Source: Parahaliea maris | GTDB taxonomy: Bacteria; Pseudomonadota; Gammaproteobacteria; Pseudomonadales; Halieaceae | Length of the DNA stretch: 64,000 nucleotides | Assembly (NCBI RefSeq): GCF_008064665.1 | Contig: NZ_VRZA01000006.1 | Location: 204,923-268,922 of the forward strand | Reading direction: 5' to 3' | In this document: in pieces, positions 18,032-26,357 of the stretch | Layout: the number at the start of each line of letters is the position of its first letter | Position numbering within the stretch: position 1 is the stretch's first letter | The notes under the pieces: model-generated | Seen by the model: the letters and a program-made list of their open reading frames with translations, nothing else | The model's database searches: none | What the model was told of the DNA's origin: nothing | Translations under genes and position numbers: made by a program

Positions 18032-21000
18032 ATGGATATGCAATTAGCAAGTAAATGGTGTCGGGCCCTGTTGCTGGGCTGGTTGGTGTCGACGCCTGTC
18101 TGGGCGGATGATACCGATATCTACTTGAATAACAGTGCGCTGGATACCGGTATTACCCGGATCATGTTGACTCTGGATTTCAGGTCCAATGTCGGAAGTA
18201 CTATCTGTAATGACGCGAGCTCAGCGGCTTGTGAAACCATTATGGGGTCCCGGCTCTATCCAGAGATGGACCTGTATGGTCTTGATGGAGAGCGTGGCGC
18301 TGACGGTTATCCCGATCAGGATCAGCTTGATCCGCTAAGTCTTGGTAATACGATCGCAGATACTTACTGGGGAGGTACCAAAACCAATCTTTACGATGTG
18401 TTGCGGACCGTGCTTCGTGTAGTTCTGAATGATGTTTCCCAACAGGCAGCCTCCAATGCAAGCATCGAAGGTGTTGAAGTGGGGGTGATGGTGGCGCACG
18501 AAGGCACTTGCAAGGGAGCTGGCCCTGGCCAGATTCCCAACCTGAAAGCGAGTAAGCCCAAGGGGTGTAGCCAAGGTGCCTATGTTTTGAAGGGCTTTAC
18601 CGATATTTCAGACCCGTTAACATCTGCCGCCAATCTAGAAGATCTGTTTGTCAAAATTGCCGCCATTCCAGAGCCAGGCATCCAGGCATCGTGGATGAAA
18701 AGTGCCTGGAATGGACACTCATTCAAGATTCGCGACATCTACTTCGAGTTTTTCCGTTATGTAACAGGTGGCGCAGTATTCAATGGTTTCCTGGGTTATG
18801 ACGACTACAACAGTCAGGAAAATCTGGGAAATCTCTACGAAACCGACAACGACGTCGTATTCGATCTTCTTCTGGGACTGGGTGATCAGGCGCTTCTCTC
18901 ACCCGATGTGTCAATCATGAATAGCTATAACCTCGGCCTGTCATTGATGGCAGACGATACCGACAATATCAGTTCTGCAACGTACGAAAGCCCCCTGGAT
19001 CCCAATGATGCATGTTCCGGCCTGTACATGATCAATTCGTTGTTCGGGACAACGGGTAACTCTCACGGTGATACCGATACTGCCATTGGTGGTACAGCCG
19101 GCTCCGGTGGCCTTGGTCTTTCTCTCTCCGGTGGGCAGGATGCCAAGGATGCCCAGTTAGTTGGTAATATGTACAACGTGGATCTCGGGTCATCCACCTA
19201 CGGTGCCCCGGATGTGCCAGGTGTGCAGAACCTGACGAGCTATGTAATCAGCGACAAGGTACGGACCAATACCAACGCGATTGCTGCGGCCGGTGGCACA
19301 GGCCAGGCGTATCCCCTTAGCGACCCTCAGGCGGCTCTGGACACCCTGAGTGCTATCTTTAATGAGATTCTGAGTGTCAGTACCACCTTCGTAGCTGCGT
19401 CGGTACCAACCAACGTGTTCAACCGGGCGGAGGTGGTCGATAATCTCTACTTCGCCCTGTTCCAGGCAGAGTCGGAAGTGCGCTGGAACGGCAATGTCAA
19501 GAAGCTGAAAATCGCAGACCTCGAAGTGACTGATCCCAATGGGGTGATTACTACCGAGCAGATTATCGCCCAGGCGCCATTGACCGACCCGCCCAAGCGG
19601 GCAATTTCCAATGTGGACGGCAGAATTCTCACGGATGCTCTCACCTTCTGGACCGATACCACGGGCGCTGATGTTATAGCGGCAGACCCCAACGCGGGTG
19701 AGGTCAGTGGTAAGGACGGGCGCACCATCACCCGTGGCGGTGCCGGTCAGCAGATACCTGGTTTCCTGCCGTCTTCTACGCTCGGAGCAGATAATTTTGT
19801 GACGGGGGCCCGTCAGGTGTTCACCGAGGATCCGTCGTCAGCAAATGATCTGTTAGACCTCGATGGCTCAATCTCTGACGCAGACCTGACAGCCCTGCGT
19901 CCCTACCTGGATCCTAACGATGCAATTACGGATGGTGACCCCGAGCGGGAGCTCATCAAGTGGATTAGAGGTATTGATGCCTATGATGAGGATGGGGATA
20001 CGGTATACACCGACGTCCGCCCCTGGCTGATGATGGACCCAATGCACTCCCGGCCGCTGGTGATCAATTACGGCGCGCGGGAGGGGACCTCATATACAGC
20101 GAACAATCCGGATATCCGCCTGTTCTTTGGAACCAACGATGGCATTTTCCACGGCATCAAGAATACGGAGACCAACGGCAACGAGTCGGGCAAGGAAACT
20201 TTCGCCTTCATTCCACTCGAACTGCTGCACTGGCAGAAAACCCTGGCGGCCAATTTTGCCCAGATTGCCGAGCCACACCCCTACGGGATGGATGGTATTG
20301 CAGTCTCTTATGTCTATGACGATGACCGCGACGGTAATATCGAACCGACAGACGGAGACTATGTCTGGGTATTCATCGGCCAGCGGCGTGGCGGTGACGG
20401 CCTATACGCCTTCGACCTGACAGATCCAGATGACCCTGAACTCATGTGGAAAGTTACCAGCGGAACTTCCGGGTTCGAGCAGTTGGCGCTCACCTTCTCC
20501 ACACCTCAGGCAGTGACTCTGGACCTGGGGGTTGCGGGTGGAACGCCCGCGCTGATCTTCGCCGGCGGTTATAATGGCGGGTGGTCCGGTAATTCGCGCG
20601 TTGGCAAGGATGCCGGCGACGCTAATGACACTATTGGTAACGCGATTTACGTGGTGAATGCCGAGACAGGTGCTCTGATATGGAAAGCTGTGGGTCCGGA
20701 TGGCGGAGCAGCGCCGACCAACTCGGACAGCCTGTTCTACCAGGCCCTGATGACCGATAGCATCCCGTCCAACATCACCGTGGTCGATACGGACTCCAAT
20801 AACGTAGTTGACCGAGCCTACGTTGGCGATAGCGGTGGTAACGTCTGGCGAGTGGAGTTGACTGAGGCGGCCTATATTGCTTCGGGCTCAACCGTAACGG
20901 ATGAAACTAACTGGTATGTCACCAAACTGGCATCATTCGGTGGCGCAGGTGCCAGCGATCTGCGCTTCTTCCATGGTCCGGATTACGTCAGAACGACCAC

Positions 21001-21601
21001 CTACGACGGCGTTATCCTTACCTCGGGGGACCGCGCTGACCCGCGTGAGACCACGGTGAATAACTATGCGTTCGCCATCAAGGACACCTTCCAGACAACC
21101 AACAGCAATGCGGCAGCCATCAAGGCCAGAACTCCCCTTGTCATCGGAGATCTGACTGATATCACGGACCTCTGTATAACCGGAGCAGAGGCCGCTTGCA
21201 CCAGTGCCGACCTTTCAAACGGGTGGAAACTGGAGCTTGAAGCTTCCGGAGAGAAGGGCCTTTCTCAGCCGCTGACGACCAATGGTGTGGTGCTCTTCAC
21301 CACCTACGTGCCAAACGACGGTTCGGCCGGTCAGCAGTGTACGCCGTCTGAGGGTACCGGGCGGGTGTACGTGGTCAATCTCAGCGACGGCTCCGTTGTC
21401 TTTGACCTGTCCGCGGGAGGTACGACGACCAAGGTGGATCGTTACTCCGAAGTGGGTCCTGGTATTCCGGGCGATGTGATCCCCTACGAAGACCAGGTGC
21501 TGATTCCCGGGAAGGGGATCGGCGGCAAGCAGATATTCAATATTCCCGGGCGGGACCTGTGGCGTATTTACTGGCGCGAGGAAGATGTAGACCAGCTATA
21601 G
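18032..21601 (+). CDS. pilY1: PilY1 type IV pilus tip-associated protein, second cluster
   Basis: A 1189-residue protein with a signal peptide (cleavage about residue 25, ending VWA^DD). The N-terminal third occupies the place of the von Willebrand A domain, but the metal-binding D-x-S-x-S is not seen (LTLDFRSN instead). The C-terminal propeller has HSRPLVINYGA, FFGTNDGIFHGI, YGMDGIAVSYVY, WVFIGQRRGG, AYVGDSGGNVWRVEL and the terminal YWREEDVDQL. The acidic loop DDDRDGNIEPTDGD (about 770) is a likely calcium site of the kind that controls pilus extension and retraction in Pseudomonas PilY1. It shares these landmarks with the shorter PilY1 at 1208, but the two are clearly divergent. A perfect hairpin covers its stop codon. 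Confidence 0.93.
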   Translation: MDMQLASKWCRALLLGWLVSTPVWADDTDIYLNNSALDTGITRIMLTLDFRSNVGSTICNDASSAACETIMGSRLYPEMDLYGLDGERGADGYPDQDQLDPLSLGNTIADTYWGGTKTNLYDVLRTVLRVVLNDVSQQAASNASIEGVEVGVMVAHEGTCKGAGPGQIPNLKASKPKGCSQGAYVLKGFTDISDPLTSAANLEDLFVKIAAIPEPGIQASWMKSAWNGHSFKIRDIYFEFFRYVTGGAVFNGFLGYDDYNSQENLGNLYETDNDVVFDLLLGLGDQALLSPDVSIMNSYNLGLSLMADDTDNISSATYESPLDPNDACSGLYMINSLFGTTGNSHGDTDTAIGGTAGSGGLGLSLSGGQDAKDAQLVGNMYNVDLGSSTYGAPDVPGVQNLTSYVISDKVRTNTNAIAAAGGTGQAYPLSDPQAALDTLSAIFNEILSVSTTFVAASVPTNVFNRAEVVDNLYFALFQAESEVRWNGNVKKLKIADLEVTDPNGVITTEQIIAQAPLTDPPKRAISNVDGRILTDALTFWTDTTGADVIAADPNAGEVSGKDGRTITRGGAGQQIPGFLPSSTLGADNFVTGARQVFTEDPSSANDLLDLDGSISDADLTALRPYLDPNDAITDGDPERELIKWIRGIDAYDEDGDTVYTDVRPWLMMDPMHSRPLVINYGAREGTSYTANNPDIRLFFGTNDGIFHGIKNTETNGNESGKETFAFIPLELLHWQKTLAANFAQIAEPHPYGMDGIAVSYVYDDDRDGNIEPTDGDYVWVFIGQRRGGDGLYAFDLTDPDDPELMWKVTSGTSGFEQLALTFSTPQAVTLDLGVAGGTPALIFAGGYNGGWSGNSRVGKDAGDANDTIGNAIYVVNAETGALIWKAVGPDGGAAPTNSDSLFYQALMTDSIPSNITVVDTDSNNVVDRAYVGDSGGNVWRVELTEAAYIASGSTVTDETNWYVTKLASFGGAGASDLRFFHGPDYVRTTTYDGVILTSGDRADPRETTVNNYAFAIKDTFQTTNSNAAAIKARTPLVIGDLTDITDLCITGAEAACTSADLSNGWKLELEASGEKGLSQPLTTNGVVLFTTYVPNDGSAGQQCTPSEGTGRVYVVNLSDGSVVFDLSAGGTTTKVDRYSEVGPGIPGDVIPYEDQVLIPGKGIGGKQIFNIPGRDLWRIYWREEDVDQL

Positions 21602-21618
21602 CTTAGCTGGTCTACATC
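21584..21618 (+). terminator. Perfect 15-bp hairpin spanning the pilY1 stop codon
   Basis: GATGTAGACCAGCTA (21584-21598) and TAGCTGGTCTACATC (21604-21618) are exact inverted repeats around a 5-base loop that contains the TAG stop. The following TGTTGTTTAT is moderately T-rich, so it can act as a terminator or attenuator between pilY1 and pilE. It could alternatively be a 3' stabilising structure. Ribosomes reaching the stop would cover the left arm. Confidence 0.75.
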
Positions 21619-21654
21619 TGTTGTTTATCACAAGAACGAATAAGGGGACATAGG

Positions 21655-22092
21655 ATGCGCCGGGTCGAGAGTGGATTCACCTTGATTGAAATGATGATTG
21701 TGGTTGTGATCGTCAGTATTCTGATGCTGGTGGCATTGCCGGCCTACCAGGATTCGGTGATCCGGGCAAAGCGATCCGCCGCCCGGACAGCGCTTTCCGA
21801 AATCATGTCTCGTCAGGAGCAGTTCTTCATCAACAACAAGAGCTACGCAACGACTCTTGCGGAACTTGGCTTACCGGCAAGCTACTTTGTCAACGAGAAC
21901 GCCGAGACCGCCACCTCAACTGCTGACAGGGTTTACCAGATAGCGCTTGTACTCGATTCTGGCGTATTCGATGCAGCTACTGCCACACCTCAGAACACGC
22001 AGACCAAGGATACCCGGTGTGCGACTTACACCCTCAACGTAACCGGCGCCAAGTCAAACTCGGGTGGTGGCAGTGTGACCGAATGTTGGTAG
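21655..22092 (+). CDS. pilE: PilE minor pilin, second cluster
   Basis: A 145-residue pilin. The leader is only seven residues (MRRVESG) before ^FTLIEMMIVVVIVSILMLVALPAYQ, with Glu at mature position 5. RAKRSAARTALSEIMSRQEQFF follows, and a Cys pair (TRCATY and the terminal TECW) sits near the C-terminus. The R-Q-E-Q-F/R-F-F motif and the ending CW recur in the first-cluster PilE, so the two are paralogues. An AAGGGG-type ribosome-binding site lies 10 bases upstream. It is the last gene of the operon and is separated from pilY1 by the stop-codon hairpin, so its level may differ from the upstream genes. Confidence 0.92.
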   Translation: MRRVESGFTLIEMMIVVVIVSILMLVALPAYQDSVIRAKRSAARTALSEIMSRQEQFFINNKSYATTLAELGLPASYFVNENAETATSTADRVYQIALVLDSGVFDAATATPQNTQTKDTRCATYTLNVTGAKSNSGGGSVTECW

Positions 22093-22152
22093 GTGGCAAT
22101 GGGGGCGCCGGTGGCCCGGTGTCCACGCAACTGACCCGAACCAGGGAGAGTT

Positions 22153-22617
22153 TCAGTTGCAGTGCAGGCGGATCTGCTTCAGGGCGAGTTCCCGCTGAGC
22201 CGCTTTTTCGTCCTCCGACAGGATTTTGTCATTCCCCTGATCATCCTTCATATGCACCTCCTCGAAGGACTCCACAGCGGTCAGATTCTCTCGTGCCCGA
22301 TCGCAGACTTCCGGGTTCTTCTTGATCTGGTCTTCGATCTTGATCGGGGCTGCTTCAAAGCTATTGCTCACCGAAGGCTCTAGCGTGGCGGGCACCACCC
22401 CCTCTTCAGCGGAAACTACTCGCTTGAACTTGCCCCCGGTTCGCAGCACCTCATAGTCAACGCCCTTGGGAGGTGGCCGGTCACTGTGCACGGGGTTTCC
22501 CCTGTCGTCCAGCCAGCGATAATAGGTTGTCTCGGCGCCGGTCGTCGCAGTGCTGAGGGAAATCAAAAAGATTGAAGTTACCCACGTGCTACACCGCTGT
22601 ACGGATTTAATTCTCAT
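22153..22617 (-). CDS. DUF4124 domain-containing periplasmic protein
   Basis: A 154-residue protein with an N-terminal signal peptide (about 1-29, ending TTGAET) followed by a DUF4124 core, TYYRWLDDRGNPVHSDRPPP. This is the usual tyrosine/tryptophan pattern of a short beta hairpin found in many gammaproteobacterial envelope proteins of unknown role. The rest is charged, with two Cys (EVCDRA, LHCN) that could form a disulfide. It lies tail-to-tail with pilE. DUF4124 proteins often neighbour pilus or envelope genes, but no function can be assigned. Confidence 0.8.
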   Translation of the reverse strand: MRIKSVQRCSTWVTSIFLISLSTATTGAETTYYRWLDDRGNPVHSDRPPPKGVDYEVLRTGGKFKRVVSAEEGVVPATLEPSVSNSFEAAPIKIEDQIKKNPEVCDRARENLTAVESFEEVHMKDDQGNDKILSEDEKAAQRELALKQIRLHCN

Positions 22618-22722
22618 CCCTAGTGCCTTGATTAGCCTATGTATTTTCTAAAGTAGCGCACTCGTCAGGCCTGTGCAATGCAATGACTGGGGTGAATATG
22701 GGGGAATCCTCAATTTGTCAGG

Positions 22723-22751
22723 TTGACATTTTTCAGCGCCGGACCAACAAT
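22723..22751 (+). promoter_or_regulatory. Sigma-70-type promoter upstream of ilvIH
   Basis: TTGACA at 22723-22728 is a perfect -35 hexamer. With a 17-base spacer, AACAAT at 22746-22751 matches 4 of 6 -10 bases. Transcription would start near 22758 and read through about 420 bases before ilvI. Confidence 0.6.
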
Positions 22752-22757
22752 ACTGCC

Positions 22758-23177
22758 CTGTCTCACAGCTGGTAACGGCTAACGCTGAGTACCCTCAGCC
22801 CCTGGCCCACTGCCGCGATGCGATGATTCGCGCTGCAGCTGCCTGTGAGTCCCGTTATCCAGTACGGCCGCATGGGCTGTGCTGGGGGCCAGACACTGCG
22901 CTACCCCGCAGGGCGACCGATACACGGGTTCGTGATCGCTTTTCACGCTGAACACAGTGAAAAGAGCCTTCGAGGATAGCCACCCACGGTGGTTGCCGGG
23001 GGTGGGGTTGCGAACCTCCCGCATGTATCTCGCCCGCACATGGGAGTGGCGTAGCCAGCCAGGTACCGGTCCAGGTACTTCTTCAGGCTTCTCCACACAT
23101 TGCGATGAAACGGCTACCGGCGAGGGTAACGCGTCGGGGCGTTTTGATTGGGCCTCAACAGCCCTGGGAGAAAAATC
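22758..23177 (+). other. Long structured leader region upstream of ilvI
   Basis: The gap between the DUF4124 gene and ilvI is 560 bases, and about 420 of these follow the probable promoter. Visible hairpins include GCTGAG/CTCAGC with loop TACC (22784-22799) and a perfect 8-bp stem CTTTTCAC (22939-22946)/GTGAAAAG (22957-22964). A further one is CCACC/GGTGG at about 22980-22993. A 42-codon reading frame (22823-22951) ends inside the loop of the 8-bp hairpin, but it is not enriched in Ile, Val or Leu codons, so a classic ilv attenuator peptide is not supported. No protein-coding gene is recognised. A cis-regulatory RNA leader is possible. Confidence 0.4.
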
Positions 23178-24923
23178 GTGGAGATGTTGTCCGGCGGTGA
23201 AATGATCGCCCGCGCCCTGGAAGACGAGGGAGTCGAGTTTATTTTCGGCTACCCCGGCGGCGCGGTTCTACATATTTATGACGCCTTGTTCAAGGCGAGC
23301 AAAGTCCCCCATGTGCTGGTGCGGCACGAGCAGGCGGCAACCCATGCCGCCGACGGCTACGCCCGCGCCACAGGCAAGCCCGGTGTGGTGCTGGTGACCT
23401 CGGGTCCCGGTGCCACCAATGCGGTGACCGGTATTGCCACCGCCTACATGGACTCCATTCCCATGGTCGTGCTGTCAGGCCAGGTCCAGAGCCACCTGAT
23501 CGGTGAGGACGCCTTCCAGGAGTGCGACATGGTGGGTATCTCCCGCCCGATCGTGAAGCACAGCTTCATGGTGCGCAAGCCGGAAGATATCCCGGCCATG
23601 ATCAAGAAGGCTTTCCACATTGCCACTACCGGCCGCCCCGGCCCGGTAGTCATCGACATTCCCAAGGACGCCACCCGCCCGGATGCCAAGTTCGAGTATC
23701 ACTATCCGGAAGCGGTGAAGATGCGCTCCTACTCGCCCGCCCAGCGCGGACACACCGGTCAGATCAAGAAAGCCGCGCGAATGCTGCTGTCCGCCAAGCG
23801 CCCGGTAATCTACTCCGGTGGCGGTGTGGTGCAGGGTGAGGCCAGCGGCCTGCTGACCGAGTTGGCACAGAGCCTGAATTATCCGGTGACCAATACCCTC
23901 ATGGGCCTGGGCGCGTATCCCGGTACCGACCGCCAGTTCCTCGGTATGCTCGGCATGCACGGTCTCTACGAGGCCAATATGGCCATGCATAACGCGGACG
24001 TGATCCTGGCGGTGGGCGCTCGCTTCGACGACCGCGTGACCAATACCGTCAGCAAGTTCTGCCCGGGAGCCAAGGTCATCCACATCGATATCGACCCCAC
24101 CTCCATCTCCAAGACGGTACAGGCCGATATCCCTATTGTTGGCCCTGTGCACTCGGTACTGTCGGATCTGATGGAGCAGGTCTCCCAGATGCGCAAGAAG
24201 GACGCGGACCTGCCGGATCAACCGGCGCTGGAGCGCTGGTGGCAGCAGATCGACGAGTGGCGGGGCAAGCACGGCCTGTGGACCGGCCGTCGTTATGGCG
24301 AGAATGAGCACATCAAGCCGCAACAGGTTATCGAGAGCCTGTATCGCGCCACCGGCGGCAATGCCTTCGTCACCTCCGACGTGGGCCAGCACCAGATGTT
24401 CGCCGCCCAGTACTACCGCTTCAACCACCCGCGCCGCTGGATCAACTCCGGGGGCCTCGGGACCATGGGCTTCGGGCTGCCGGCGGCCATGGGCGTGAAG
24501 CTGGCCTTTCCCGATGCGGATGTCGCCTGTGTGACCGGCGAGGGCAGTATCCAGATGAACATCCAGGAGCTGTCGACCTGCACCCAGTACAACACGCCGG
24601 TGAAAATCATCAACCTGCGCAACAACTACCTGGGCATGGTCAAGCAGTGGCAGGACATGCAGTACGAGGGGCGTTACGCCATGAGTACCTATGAGGACTC
24701 ACTACCGGATTTCGTCAAGTTGATGGAAGCCTACGGTCACGTGGGCATGCAGGTGCGCAGCCTGGACGAGCTGGACGCGAAGATGGAAGAGGCCTTCGCC
24801 ATGAAGGACAAAGTGGTCTTCCTCGATATCTTCATTGACCCGATGGAGCACGTGTACCCCATGCACGTGGCCCCCAACGGTTCCATGAAAGATATGTGGT
24901 TGAGCAAGAACGAGAGGACCTGA
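23178..24923 (+). CDS. ilvI: Acetolactate synthase large subunit (IlvI type)
   Basis: A 581-residue TPP enzyme that condenses pyruvate with pyruvate or 2-ketobutyrate in valine, leucine and isoleucine synthesis. The GTG start gives [14 protein letters not shown], matching E. coli IlvI, and sits 7 bases after GGGAG. An in-frame ATG 30 bases upstream lacks this support. Landmarks are [32 protein letters not shown] with the catalytic Glu, and [19 protein letters not shown]. The TPP/Mg motif is [14 protein letters not shown] followed by [14 protein letters not shown]. The GEGS variant replaces the usual GDGS and is, from memory, also seen in Pseudomonas. The regulatory subunit gene follows two bases later. 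Confidence 0.96.
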   Translation: MEMLSGGEMIARALEDEGVEFIFGYPGGAVLHIYDALFKASKVPHVLVRHEQAATHAADGYARATGKPGVVLVTSGPGATNAVTGIATAYMDSIPMVVLSGQVQSHLIGEDAFQECDMVGISRPIVKHSFMVRKPEDIPAMIKKAFHIATTGRPGPVVIDIPKDATRPDAKFEYHYPEAVKMRSYSPAQRGHTGQIKKAARMLLSAKRPVIYSGGGVVQGEASGLLTELAQSLNYPVTNTLMGLGAYPGTDRQFLGMLGMHGLYEANMAMHNADVILAVGARFDDRVTNTVSKFCPGAKVIHIDIDPTSISKTVQADIPIVGPVHSVLSDLMEQVSQMRKKDADLPDQPALERWWQQIDEWRGKHGLWTGRRYGENEHIKPQQVIESLYRATGGNAFVTSDVGQHQMFAAQYYRFNHPRRWINSGGLGTMGFGLPAAMGVKLAFPDADVACVTGEGSIQMNIQELSTCTQYNTPVKIINLRNNYLGMVKQWQDMQYEGRYAMSTYEDSLPDFVKLMEAYGHVGMQVRSLDELDAKMEEAFAMKDKVVFLDIFIDPMEHVYPMHVAPNGSMKDMWLSKNERT

Positions 24924-24925
24924 CA

Positions 24926-25420
24926 ATGCGACGCATAATCTCCATCCTGCTGGAAAACGAGCCCGGCGCGTTGTCGCGGGTTGTCGGCCTGTTCTCCCAG
25001 CGCGGGTACAACATCGAAACCCTGAACGTGGCCCCTACCGAGGATGCCACCCTCTCGCGGCTCACGCTCACCACCGTCGGCGATGACAAGACCATCGAGC
25101 AGATCACCAAGCAGCTCAACAAGCTGGTGGACGTGGTCAAGCTGGTTGACCTCACCGAGGGCGCTCACATCGAGCGTGACATGATGCTCATCAAGGTGCG
25201 TGCCAGCGGCGGCGCCCAGCGTGACGAAGTGAAGCGCACGACGGATATCTTCCGTGGCCAGATCGTGGATGTGGGACCCAACGTCTACACCATCCAGCTG
25301 ACCGGCACCGGTGAAAAACTCGACTCCTTTGTCGCCGCCATGGCGGAGGCCGAGATCCTCGAGGTCGTGCGTTCCGGGGTGGCGGGTATTTCCCGCGGCG
25401 AAAAGGTATTGCGGCTCTGA
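24926..25420 (+). CDS. ilvH: Acetolactate synthase small (regulatory) subunit
   Basis: A 164-residue protein with an N-terminal ACT domain (RRIISILLENEPGALSRVVG, residues 2-21) and the IlvH C-terminal domain (ERDMMLIKV ... RGQIVDVGPNVYTIQLTG). It binds valine and confers feedback inhibition on the large subunit. The N-E-x-G-A-L-S-R valine-binding stretch is intact, so feedback control is expected. The start is the ATG two bases after the ilvI stop; a longer frame upstream lies inside ilvI. Length and N-terminus match E. coli IlvH. Confidence 0.96.
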   Translation: MRRIISILLENEPGALSRVVGLFSQRGYNIETLNVAPTEDATLSRLTLTTVGDDKTIEQITKQLNKLVDVVKLVDLTEGAHIERDMMLIKVRASGGAQRDEVKRTTDIFRGQIVDVGPNVYTIQLTGTGEKLDSFVAAMAEAEILEVVRSGVAGISRGEKVLRL

Positions 25421-25428
25421 TGCTTGTA

Positions 25429-25449
25429 GACCGGTGGCCCGTGCCGGTC
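25429..25449 (+). terminator. Weak terminator-like hairpin after ilvH
   Basis: GACCGG (25429-25434) and CCGGTC (25444-25449) form a 6-bp stem with a 9-base loop, followed by CTTCTC. It begins 9 bases after the ilvH stop. The tail is only partly T-rich, so termination efficiency is uncertain. Confidence 0.45.
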
Positions 25450-25522
25450 CTTCTCACCACCCGCCGGTAAAGTTGCTATCCTGAGGGGCAGGCTTTGAGT
25501 CATTGCCCACTCAGGAGGCAGC

Positions 25523-25885
25523 ATGGAAAAAGTGACCGGCATCGGCGGGGTGTTCTTCCGCGCCCGGGACCCCTCGGGCCTGGCCCGCTGGTACGAGGAG
25601 CACCTAGGGATCAACCCGGTGCCTTCAGACTATGAGACGCAACCCTGGAGCCAGCAGGCGGGCCCCACGGTGTTCGCGCCCTTCCAGCAGGACACCGACT
25701 ACTTCGGCCGGCCCGAGCAGGGCTGGATGATCAATTTTCGGGTCAATGATCTCGAGCACATGGTCGCCCAACTGACGTCCGCCGGCATCGAGGTCACCGT
25801 GGACGAGGAGGTGTATCCCAACGGTCGTTTCGCCCGCCTGTATGACCCCGAGGGGAATCCGATCGAGCTCTGGCAACCGGCTTGA
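25523..25885 (+). CDS. VOC superfamily (glyoxalase/bleomycin-resistance-like) protein
   Basis: A 120-residue protein made of two beta-alpha-beta-beta-beta units as in the glyoxalase fold. The first is GIGGVFFRARDPSGLARWYEEHLGI and the second MINFRVNDLEHMVAQLTSAGIEV, ending RLYDPEGNPIELWQP. The C-terminal GNPIELWQ Glu is a usual metal ligand in the family; the first-strand ligand is not obvious. Substrates range from methylglyoxal adducts to antibiotics, and none can be assigned here. An AGGAGG site precedes the ATG at ideal spacing. It is followed 10 bases later by the next gene, probably in one transcript. Confidence 0.85.
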   Translation: MEKVTGIGGVFFRARDPSGLARWYEEHLGINPVPSDYETQPWSQQAGPTVFAPFQQDTDYFGRPEQGWMINFRVNDLEHMVAQLTSAGIEVTVDEEVYPNGRFARLYDPEGNPIELWQPA

Positions 25886-25895
25886 GCTGCCTGTC

Positions 25896-26348
25896 ATGGA
25901 GTGGATTGAAACTGCCCGGCAGCTCTTCCGCAGCCCCAAACCCACCCACTTCACCAACTACCGCCACTGCGAGGAATGCGCCGAGCACGACCAGGCGCTG
26001 CTCGACGCCTCGATCGACACCATCTCCCTCGCAGAGCTGGGCAGCCCGGGCTGGGACCCTATCTGCTTCGCAACGCCAGAAGGCGTCAAGTACTACATGC
26101 CGGCGCTGGTACGGCTGAGTCTGGAGAGTGTTGATGGAGACTTCTACTTTGGCCAGTTGCTGTTCCACCTCGAACTGGATGGACCCAACAACGCCCTGTA
26201 TCTGGCCTGCACGCCGGAGCAACGCGCGTTTGTCGCTGCGTTTGTCGACCATATGATCCTCAACTACAGCGAGCAGCTCGAGCAGGCCTATTCGGTCGAT
26301 GAGGCCTTCCGGACGCAGGCGATCTGGTCCGGGCCTGTCCCTCAGTGA
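25896..26348 (+). CDS. Conserved hypothetical protein resembling DUF6714
   Basis: A 150-residue acidic cytoplasmic protein without a signal peptide or membrane segment. The conserved-looking core is HFTNYRHCEECAEHDQ (about residues 18-33), with a C-x-x-C pair and flanking His that could bind a metal, followed by LGSPGWDPICFATPEGVKYYMPALVRL. This wording resembles the DUF6714 family as I remember it; the assignment is tentative. The function is unknown. The ATG at 25896 is preferred over the longer frame that begins inside the VOC gene. Confidence 0.72.
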   Translation: MEWIETARQLFRSPKPTHFTNYRHCEECAEHDQALLDASIDTISLAELGSPGWDPICFATPEGVKYYMPALVRLSLESVDGDFYFGQLLFHLELDGPNNALYLACTPEQRAFVAAFVDHMILNYSEQLEQAYSVDEAFRTQAIWSGPVPQ

Positions 26349-26357
26349 CCCTGCCTC

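Noticed and set aside
22823..22951. 42-codon leader peptide for ilvIH attenuation
   Set aside because: It has no excess of Ile, Val or Leu codons and no clear ribosome-binding site. Four Ala codons in a row are not enough to support attenuation.
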